64,000 bases of DNA, taken from the NCBI RefSeq assembly GCF_001700965.1, contig NZ_CP016756.1:4454501-4518500 (forward strand). Direction: 5' to 3'. The notes below the pieces were generated by a model. It worked only from the letters and a program-made list of their open reading frames with translations, did not search any database and was not told the DNA's origin. Positions 53,552 to 60,919 of this stretch are shown in pieces (the stretch's first letter is position 1; every line of letters begins with the position of its first letter). The translations under genes and the position numbers were made by a program. The DNA is from Stenotrophomonas nitritireducens (GTDB taxonomy: Bacteria > Pseudomonadota > Gammaproteobacteria > Xanthomonadales > Xanthomonadaceae).

Positions 53552-53936
53552 GTGAACTATTGGGATAGAGGATGTGAACTATTCCACTGCTGAAGCAGCT
53601 GCTGGCCGGCCGACAGATGGCCGAGAGGCGCCGTTGGAGTGGTTCCAATCGCATGGTCCTTTCGCAGAGCATGCTTGCACTTCGTCAACTTTGCTTCAAG
53701 TGATCGACCGAGCACGTTTCGCTTTCACAGGACAAATCTGCCGGTTCCCCCCCCTTGGAAACCGCCCAGGGCTTTATGCAGCAATCATCCAAGCTTCACG
53801 CGGTCCCGGCGCAGGCGGCCGGAGTCGGGGCGTGACGCCCGGTGCAGGATGATGTGGACCGAAGACAGATCGACACACGGATCAGACTGATGAGCCCGCG
53901 CATTGCGGTGCGTGTCAAGATAGTTGTCGCCTGATT
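53552..53936. other. Gap between cyclase and IS material
   Basis: No convincing gene. It begins with a repeated TGAACTATT (near 53551 and 53574) and contains a short open stretch reading LKQLLAGRQMAERRRWSGSN that may be a fragment of a lost gene, possibly a partner of the cyclase or a transposase. It runs into the 3' end of the IS3-type transposase remnant. Confidence 0.45.
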
Positions 53937-55691
53937 TCATGCAGCTAGTCGCTTACTTTCATTCTGTTTGCTTTGTGCCGGCACGACCGTGTCTCGGTCG
54001 GGATTGAGCGTGACGGCACCGACGCGACTCCAGTCCCTGATCGTGCCGGTCCAACGCTGCGGATGGCGCTGGCGGGCGAGCTCGTAGACCTGAGTGCGGA
54101 CTTGGAGCTGGGCGGCGTCCTGGCCCGCGTGTCGCACGGCCGGGGCGACGAAGCGCAAGCCGCTGTGCAGGTGCTCGTGGTTGTACCAGTGAACGAACTG
54201 CGCGGCCCATGTCCGTGCATCCTGCAGGTCGGCAAAGCCCCGGATCGGGAAGCCGGGGCGGTACTTTGCGGTGCGGAACAGGCTCTCCACGAAGGCGTTG
54301 TCGTCGCTGACCCGCGGGCGCGAGTAGGACGGGGCGACGCCCAGCCACTGCAGCATCGCCAGTACCGTGGTCGCTTTCAGGGCGGCACCGTTGTCGCCAT
54401 GCAGCACTGGTTTGTTGGTCGCTGCATGGATGCCCTCGGCCAGCGCCGTGCGCTTGAGCAGATGCGCGGCATGCTCGCCGGACTCGACCTCGTGCACCTC
54501 GTGGCCGACGATCTTGCGGCTGTACAGGTCCAGGATCAGGTACAGGTAGAACCAGCGCCCGGTCACCTGCGAAGGCAGCCAGGTCACGTCCCAGCACCAC
54601 ACCTGGTTGGGGGCGCGGGCCACGTGCGTGGTCGGCTTGCGGCGGGCCTGCGGTGTCTTGGCGCGACCGCGGTGACTGGCCTGCCCGGCCTGGTGCAGGA
54701 CCCGGTGGAAGCTCGACTCGCTGGCCAGGTAGCGGCCCTCGTCAGCCAACCGCGGCACGATCTGCGCCGGCGGCAGGGCGGCGTATTGCGGGGCGTTGGC
54801 CACCTCCAGGATCGCGGCCCGCTCCTGCTCGCTGAGCGCGTGCGCGGGGGCCGGACGCACCGCTTCGGGCCGACCATCGGCACGGATGCCCGCGCTGTCG
54901 GACAGGAACACGGATTCGTCTTCGCCTTCGAGCCAGCCGCGGCGCGACAGGTGCCGGCACACGCGATGCGCGATGGTGTTGGCGAGCTGCGTCAGTTGCG
55001 CAGAGGTGGGGGCACGGGCGCGGCGCAGGCGCGGCTTGCGCCGCGGGGGCTCGACGTTCGCGTCGTACACGCCGTCGAGCCACAGCATGTGGAAGTGAAC
55101 ATTCAGGTTCAGCGCGCTGCCGAAGCGCTGGATCAGGGTCACCGCGCCGCATTGCGCGCTGGCGTGGTCGACGCCGACTTGATCGGCTAACCAGCCGGCG
55201 ATGACGCGCTGCACGATCACCAGCACCGGGCCGATGGCCTCCGGCTTGCTGGCGAACAGGAAGCGCAGCGGGTACGGAAAACTCAGCACCCATTGCCGCA
55301 CCGGCCGCGGGCCAAACACCTCCTCCACCAGGTGCCGCGCGCTCTCGGCCATGCGCCGCGCCCCGCAGCTGGGGCAGAAGCCGCGCTTCTTGCAGGAGAA
55401 GGCCACCAGCCTCTCGGCCCGGCACTGCTCGCACACCACGCGCAGGAAACCGTGCTCGAGCACGCCGCAGCGCAGGTAGGTCTCGAACTCCTCGCGCACA
55501 TACTCGGGCAGCGAGCGGTCTTGCGCCTCAAGACTTGCGATGAAGTCCGGGTAGTGCGCCTCGACCAGCGCGTACAGCAGCGTGCGCTCGGGAACATGGC
55601 GTGCGTAGCTCGGCGCGGCCGCCAGCGCGGTGTTTGCGGCACGGGCGACACGCGGCGCGGCGCGTCCCTCCGGTGCGGTGAGGCACAGCAC
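53937..55691 (-). pseudogene. Chimeric transposase: IS91 N-terminal half fused to IS3 OrfB half
   Basis: One open frame of 584 codons joins two unrelated transposases. Residues 1 to about 267 are an IS91-family N-terminus: zinc motifs (CEQCRAERLVAFSCKKRGFC, PSC) and the HUH-type NVHFHMLWLDG. From about 268 the sequence is an IS3-type DDE integrase: WDVTWLPS, LHGDNGAALK and DNAFVESLFRTAKY. The join is at 54888/54889 (DSAG then IRADG). The IS91 half lacks its catalytic Tyr and the IS3 half lacks OrfA, so it is probably non-functional. Confidence 0.88.
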
Positions 55692-55910
55692 GGAACGATC
55701 CTGCGCATCGACGGCTGCACAGTGTTCCGCGCGGCCTCATCGCCGCCCATCGGCATTTCTCCCGCGCATGGGTAAGACATCGGCGCGGCGCAGCGTAGCA
55801 AATCACCTACCTGAGGGCACCTCTAAAAACCCCCGCTCTCGCGCCAGCAGCCCTCAGCAGAGTGCCCCGCTGACGGCATCAGGGTGAGCGACATCGTCAA
55901 GGTGAAGGTG
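54889..55910. repeat. 1,022-base repeat, first copy
   Basis: Matches 61909-62930 throughout the lines I compared, at a constant offset of 7,020. It includes the 5' half of the IS91-type transposase, its upstream region and 26 bases of tex coding sequence. The left edge is the join to IS3 DNA and the right edge the join to the truncated tsaD. Confidence 0.9.
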
Positions 55911-55911
55911 G

Positions 55912-56799
55912 CTGCCGCTGGTGCGGCAGACCCTGGCCGAGGCTGGTCTCAAGATCGATGAGATCGATGGCGTGGCCTATACCGCCGGCCCCGGGCTGGT
56001 GGGGGCGCTGCTGGTCGGGGCCGGGGTCGCGCGCGCGCTGGCCTGGGCGCTGGACGTGCCGGCGGTGGCGGTCCACCACATGGAAGGCCATCTGCTGGCG
56101 CCGCTGATGGAGGATGATCCGCCGCAGCCGCCGTTCGTCGCCCTGCTGGTTTCCGGCGGCCACACCCAGCTGGTGGCGGTGGACGGCATCGGCCGCTACC
56201 GGCTGCTGGGCGAGACGCTGGACGACGCCGCCGGCGAGGCCTTCGACAAGACCGCGAAGATGATGGGCCTGCCCTATCCCGGCGGCCCACAGCTGGCCGC
56301 GCTGGCCGAACAGGGCGTGCCGGGCCGCTTCCGCTTCGCCCGGCCGATGACCGACCGGCCGGGGCTGGATTTCAGTTTCTCCGGGCTCAAGACCCAGGTG
56401 CTGCTGGCCTGGCAGCAGTCCGACCAGTCGCCGCAGACGAAGGCCGACATCGCCCGCGGCTTCGAGGACGCGGTGGTCGACACGCTCGCGATCAAGTGCG
56501 AACGCGCGCTGGACGCGGCCGGCTGCGACGTGATCGTGGTCTCCGGCGGCGTCGGTGCCAACAAGCGCCTGCGCGCGAAGCTGCAGGAGATGGCGGACAA
56601 GCGCGGCGGCCGCGCCTGCTTCCCGCGCCCGTCGCTGTGCACCGACAACGGCGCGATGATCGCCTTCGCCGGCGCCCTGCGCCTGCAGGCCGGGCAGCGC
56701 GAGGATGCCGCGGTGCACGTGGTGCCGCGCTGGGACATGGCCTCGCTGCCGCCGGTGGCGGCAGAACGGGAATCGGGAATCGGGAATGGAGAATCGTGA
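55912..56799 (+). pseudogene. tsaD: 5'-truncated tsaD (tRNA t6A threonylcarbamoyltransferase)
   Basis: TsaD is needed for t6A37 in ANN-decoding tRNAs and is normally essential. The frame begins at [20 protein letters not shown]; about 60 N-terminal residues (the start of the ASKHA fold) are missing and are replaced by the IS91/tex fragment. The rest is intact, including the metal-binding [11 protein letters not shown] and SGGHTQL, up to the C-terminus. A full tsaD must exist elsewhere. GTG at 55921 could start a short product, but activity is unlikely. Confidence 0.9.
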
Positions 56800-56860
56800 A
56801 GAGCGGCCATGCGGTTGCTCTTACCATTCCCGATTCCCGATTCCCGATTCCCGATTCCCG
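56767..56860. repeat. Heptamer repeat hairpin between tsaD and folB
   Basis: GGGAATC units (56769-56789) face four to five GATTCCC units (56826-56859). The two runs are complementary (GGGAATCGGGAATCGGGAAT pairs with the later run), giving a stem of over 20 base pairs around a loop of about 35 bases. Such GGGAATC tandem runs are familiar from xanthomonad intergenic DNA. Confidence 0.8.
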
Positions 56861-56865
56861 CCCTC

Positions 56866-57234
56866 ATGGACAAGGTTTTCATCGAAGCCCTCGAGATCGA
56901 CGCCCTGATCGGCATCTACGACTGGGAGCGGCGCATCCGCCAGACGCTGGTGTTCGACCTCGAGATGGGCTTCGACAACCGCATCCCCGCCGCCAGCGAC
57001 GACATCGCGCTCACCCTCAACTACAAGGCGGTGAGCAAGCGCCTCGTGGAATATGTCTCGCAGTCGGATTTCGGGCTGGTGGAGACGCTCGCCGAGCGCT
57101 GCGCGGAGATCGTGATGAACGAATTCAACGTCGATTGGTTACGATTGAAGCTGAGCAAGCCGGGTGCGGTGCGCGGTGCGCGCGCGGTCGGTGTCATCAT
57201 CGAACGTGTACGCACGCCACAAGGGAACGGATAG
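56866..57234 (+). CDS. folB: Dihydroneopterin aldolase FolB
   Basis: FolB makes 6-hydroxymethyl-dihydropterin in folate synthesis. The 122-residue product starts MDKVFIEALEIDALIGIYDW and has the conserved ALTLNYKAVSKRLVEYVSQS and GLVETLAERCAEIVMNEF. The start is the Met of MDKVF; an earlier frame would run through the heptamer hairpin. folK, the next pathway enzyme, lies two genes on. Confidence 0.95.
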   Translation: MDKVFIEALEIDALIGIYDWERRIRQTLVFDLEMGFDNRIPAASDDIALTLNYKAVSKRLVEYVSQSDFGLVETLAERCAEIVMNEFNVDWLRLKLSKPGAVRGARAVGVIIERVRTPQGNG

Positions 57235-58515
57235 TTGCAGGAACAGCTGGAGACGCTTCGCACCACGCTCGCGCCCTACCCGGGCGCCTACACCGGGATC
57301 GTGATCGCCGCGCTGCTGCTGGCGGCATGGCTGGCCAACTGGCTGACCAAGCGGGTCCTGCTGCGCGGGCTCAGGCGCCTGCTGCGGGCCACTCCACTGG
57401 GGGGCGCGCAGCACGACCACGAGGTGCAGCTGCGGGTGATCCCGCGCCTGGCCAACGTGGTCCCGGCGCTGGTGATCGCCGCCGGCATCGCGGTGGTGCC
57501 GGATCTGCCGGCGCAGGTGGTCACCGTGGTGCGCGCGCTGTGCCAGGCCTTCATCGTGCTGACCGTGGCGCTGTCGATCTCGCGCGCGCTGGATCTGGCC
57601 AACCAGGTGTACGAGCGCCGCCCCGACGCGCGCAACAAGCCGATCAAGGGCTACCTGCAGGTCGCCAAGATCATCATGTTCGTGCTGGTCGCGATCTCGA
57701 TCGTGGCCACCCTGGTCGGTGCCCAGTTCCTGCACATCCTCACCGGCCTGGGCGCGATGACCGCGGTGCTGATGCTGATCTTCCAGGACACGATCCTCTC
57801 GCTGGTGGCCAGCGTGCAGATCAGCAACGACGGCCGCGTGCGCATCGGCGACTGGATCGAGATGCCCAGCCAGAACGCGGACGGCGACGTGATCGACATC
57901 GCCCTGCACACCATCACCGTGCAGAACTGGGACAAGACCATCACCACGGTCCCGACCAAGAAGCTGATCAGCGATTCGTTCAAGAACTGGCGCGGCATGA
58001 GCGAGTCGGGCGGTCGCCGGATCAAGCGTGCGATCTACCTCGACCAGCATTCGGTGCGCTTCCTCGAGGCGGGCGAGGTGTCGCGCTTGCACCGCTTCGC
58101 CCTGATCGACGGCTACCTCGGCGAGAAGCAGCGCGAACTGGGCGAATGGAACGCACGCCCGGAAGTGCGCGGCGCGGAGGCGGTGAACCAGCGCCGGGTC
58201 ACCAACCTCGGCACCTTCCGCGCCTACGTCGAGCAGTACCTGCGCCACCATCCGAAGATCCACCAGGACATGACCCTGCTGGTGCGGCAGCTGCAGCCGA
58301 CCTCCGAGGGCCTGCCGCTGGAGATCTACTGCTTCACCAACGACGTGCGCTGGGCGTTCTACGAGGGCATCCAGTCCGACATCTTCGACCACCTGCTGGC
58401 GATCCTGCCGGAGTTCGGGCTGAAGGTGTTCCAGGGCAGCAGCGACGCGCCGCTGGACGTGAACCTGCGGCGCGTGGATGCGCCGTCGCATCCGGCCGGG
58501 CCGGGCGAGGGCTGA
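57235..58515 (+). CDS. MscS-family mechanosensitive channel (YbdG/MscM-like)
   Basis: A 426-residue inner-membrane protein with about five N-terminal helices, the MscS pore region (GLGAMTAVLMLIFQDTILSL), beta domain (VRIGDWIEMPSQNADGDVID) and a long C-terminal domain (WRGMSESGGRRIKRAIYLDQ) as in YbdG. The start is TTG directly after the folB stop, so expression is coupled. Confidence 0.9.
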   Translation: MQEQLETLRTTLAPYPGAYTGIVIAALLLAAWLANWLTKRVLLRGLRRLLRATPLGGAQHDHEVQLRVIPRLANVVPALVIAAGIAVVPDLPAQVVTVVRALCQAFIVLTVALSISRALDLANQVYERRPDARNKPIKGYLQVAKIIMFVLVAISIVATLVGAQFLHILTGLGAMTAVLMLIFQDTILSLVASVQISNDGRVRIGDWIEMPSQNADGDVIDIALHTITVQNWDKTITTVPTKKLISDSFKNWRGMSESGGRRIKRAIYLDQHSVRFLEAGEVSRLHRFALIDGYLGEKQRELGEWNARPEVRGAEAVNQRRVTNLGTFRAYVEQYLRHHPKIHQDMTLLVRQLQPTSEGLPLEIYCFTNDVRWAFYEGIQSDIFDHLLAILPEFGLKVFQGSSDAPLDVNLRRVDAPSHPAGPGEG

Positions 58516-58600
58516 CGCACCGCCGCCGCACGCGCCGGCGCGTGGCGCTCGCGCCTTCCCCGTCCGATGCGCGATCATGCGCGCTCCCCCGGAGCGCGCC

Positions 58601-59077
58601 ATGCCCACCGCCTACCTGAGTCTCGGCAGCAATCTCGACCCGGTGCGCTTCCTGCGCGAAGGCATCGCCGCCCTGCGCGCGCGCTTCGACGACGTCGCCG
58701 TATCCGCGGCGTACCGCTTTCCCGCGGTCGGCTACGACGGCCCGGACTTCATCAACGCGGCCGCCGCGATCCGCACCGAACTGTCGCCCGAGGCGCTCAA
58801 CGCCTGGCTGCATGCACTCGAGGACGCGCACGGCCGCGACCGCAGCGGCCCGCGCTACAGCGACCGCACGCTCGATATCGACATCGTGCTGTATGACGAC
58901 CTCGTCGCCGAAGGCGTTGGCAACCTGCGCATCCCGCGCGACGAACTGCGCCACGCCTTCGTGCTCAAGCCGCTGGCGCAGATCGCGCCCGGCGCGGTGC
59001 ATCCGCTGGAACGACGCACGATCGCCGAACTGTGGCAGGCGCACCCCGACCACGACGTGGCGTTCGACGAAGTCGCG
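58601..59077 (+). CDS. folK: FolK, HPPK, with 3' end fused to IS91 sequence
   Basis: Hydroxymethyl-dihydropterin pyrophosphokinase. The start MPTAYLSLGSNLDPVRFLRE, the catalytic SGPRYSDRTLDIDIVLYDD and RHAFVLKPLAQIAPGAVHP are clear. The chromosomal reading ends near VAFDEVA (159 codons); from 59078 the frame enters IS91 terminal sequence and continues about 50 codons to 59227 (YRKFKRPFRAVCWVGGGRAS). Since FolK is normally about 160 residues, the core enzyme may be intact with a foreign tail. Confidence 0.88.
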
Positions 59078-59850
59078 TATAGGAAGTTCAAACGCCCTTT
59101 TCGGGCAGTCTGCTGGGTAGGCGGCGGTCGCGCAAGCCCCGTTTTGGGCACGGATCGGACGTCTGTGAGTGGGATTTCGGCATCGCGGGGCCACGCAGCG
59201 GCGTTGTCAGCAGCCATGCTTCGCTGATTCCCGACAGCGGGCCGAGCGCCGCCCTGCGGATCGTGGCCGCATCGGCTCGGATTCCGGTTTCGCCGTCGGC
59301 TGTGCAGCCGGCAGATCGTCACGCGGCTTGCACTGGCGGTGCGCGCGCTGCGGGCCTGTAGTGCGCTTCTTCCCGCGCGCCCTGCTTCACAAAGTGGCCA
59401 AGGATGGCGCGGATGGCGGCAGGTTCCTCGATGCTGGCGACGATCCGCACGGTGCCACCGCAGTGGACGCAGGCGGTGACGTCGATGGAAAAGACCCGCT
59501 TGAGGCGTTGCGCCCAGCTCATCGAACGGCGCTTCTCCTCGGGGCTGCGCGGCGCGTCGTTCGCGCTTGCGTCCGCCGGCTCCACAGCGGCGTCATGCCG
59601 CCTGCCGCGCCCCGATGGCGTCAACTGTGCGCGCAGGGCGGCGTTCGGGGCAAACACCCCGTGGAAGCGGGTCAGGTGGGCGCGCGGTGGCGGGACCAGC
59701 GCCGCCAGCTTGGCGATGAAATCCACCGGATCCCATTCCACATGCGTGGTGCCATTGCGCCACGGCGTCTTGAGCTGATACCGCACCCTACCCTGCGGTG
59801 AGATCGACAGCCGCTGCTCGCTGATCGCCGGGCGCGTGATGTAGCGGCAG
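59078..59850 (-). mobile_element. Truncated IS91-family element (3' half)
   Basis: Begins with the same terminal sequence as the complete copy (TATAGGAAGTTCAAACGCCC against TATAGGAAGTTCAACCGCCC at 60920) and contains the C-terminal part of a related but not identical transposase (59319-59850, minus: SEQRLSISPQGRVRYQLKTP; SMSWAQRLKRVFSIDVTACV). It stops abruptly at the catalytic Tyr motif (CRYITRPA), where homology to the complete copy ends. The 5' half is missing and the dehydrogenase region follows. Confidence 0.88.
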
Positions 59851-59851
59851 C

Positions 59852-59875
59852 AACGGGGCGCCAAAGCGCCCCGTT
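59852..59875. terminator. GC-rich hairpin at the end of the truncated IS91 copy
   Basis: AACGGGGCGC and GCGCCCCGTT form a perfect 10-base stem with a four-base loop, followed by T on the plus strand. It lies 53 bases after the dehydrogenase stop on the other strand and could terminate in either direction. Confidence 0.6.
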
Positions 59876-59928
59876 TCACATTTGCCCCTCCACACAATGG
59901 GAGAAGCTCACTAACTATCCGCCGATGC

Positions 59929-60858
59929 TCAGCATGCGGTATACCCGCCGTCGACAACCAGTTTCTGACCGGTCATAAAGGAAGACTCGTCGGACATCAG
60001 GAACACCGCCGGCTTGGCGATTTCGGCCGGAACACCCATACGGCCACCAAATTTCCCACGCGGGACAATATCTGCATCCTTCACCGGATCGTTGCACAAT
60101 GGGTGCAGCGCCGCCAGCTGGGTGAAGTCAAAGGCATCCGTTTCCAAGGATTTCTCATGCGACAACTTCTCTTTGTCAGTCGTGACAGCGGCCTGGAATA
60201 GCGGCGTCATAATATATCCCGGATTCACGGTGTTCACTCGGATTCCGTATTCCGCGAACTGCAGCGCGAGGGCCTTCGACAGGCCGACAACGCCGTGTTT
60301 CCCCATCGTATACTGGACCAGATTGAAGCGTTCAATCAGCACCTCGCCCGTCTCCGTGTTCACCACCTTCGGGCGACCGGCGACGCCGTGGATGCTCGAT
60401 ACCAGCACGATCGAGCCCTTGGTCCCGTGCTTCATCATCAGCCGCGAGCCGTAGAGCGCGGTATTGAACACTCCGTCCTCGTTGACGCTCTGGATGAATT
60501 TTTTCGACTTCAGAACCTCCTCGGGATCCTTATCGAAATCCTCAGCCGTCGCCACGCCGGCATTGGCCATGATGGCATCCACCCGACCATAGGTCTTCTC
60601 AGTGATCTCGAAAAGTTTCTCAACATCCTTCGGATCAGTCACGTCGGTATGCACATAGAGCGCATGCCCCTCACCATATTCCTCGTTCAGGCTCTTGGCG
60701 AATGCCTCGCCCTGCTCATCGTTGATGTCGGAAATGACAACCCCATCGGCCCCTTCGGCCAAGGCTTCGCGAACCGTTGCCGAGCCAATGGAATCGAACC
60801 CGGGGATGACCGAAACCGACCCCGTCACTACGACAATCTTGCCAGCTAGCTTACCCAT
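59929..60858 (-). CDS. Short-chain dehydrogenase/reductase, IS91-flanked cargo
   Basis: A 309-residue classical-type SDR. The coenzyme motif is stretched (VVTGSVSVIPGFDSIGSA in place of TGxxxGIG), NAG is present (IMANAGVA), and the active site has Ser in IVLVSSIHGVAG and YTMGK in place of YxxxK. Extra segments lie between Ser and Tyr (RPKVVNTETGEVLIERFNLV) and near the C-terminus. A GGAG ribosome-binding site precedes the ATG. Codon use is less GC-rich than its neighbours, and IS91 sequence lies on both sides. Substrate unknown. Confidence 0.88.
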   Translation of the reverse strand: MGKLAGKIVVVTGSVSVIPGFDSIGSATVREALAEGADGVVISDINDEQGEAFAKSLNEEYGEGHALYVHTDVTDPKDVEKLFEITEKTYGRVDAIMANAGVATAEDFDKDPEEVLKSKKFIQSVNEDGVFNTALYGSRLMMKHGTKGSIVLVSSIHGVAGRPKVVNTETGEVLIERFNLVQYTMGKHGVVGLSKALALQFAEYGIRVNTVNPGYIMTPLFQAAVTTDKEKLSHEKSLETDAFDFTQLAALHPLCNDPVKDADIVPRGKFGGRMGVPAEIAKPAVFLMSDESSFMTGQKLVVDGGYTAC

Positions 60859-60919
60859 CTCGAATACTCCTTTGGTTGAGATATTAGTGAATACATGCTG
60901 CGGTAGGGCCACCTTGGGG

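Noticed and set aside
53574..53852. 92-codon frame after the cyclase as a Pycsar effector
   Set aside because: No membrane helices or TIR features; Pro/Gly/Arg-rich and likely non-coding.
56496..58619. 707-codon plus-strand frame spanning tsaD, folB and the channel gene
   Set aside because: Out of frame with three recognised genes, Arg/Gly/Ala-rich, no domain.
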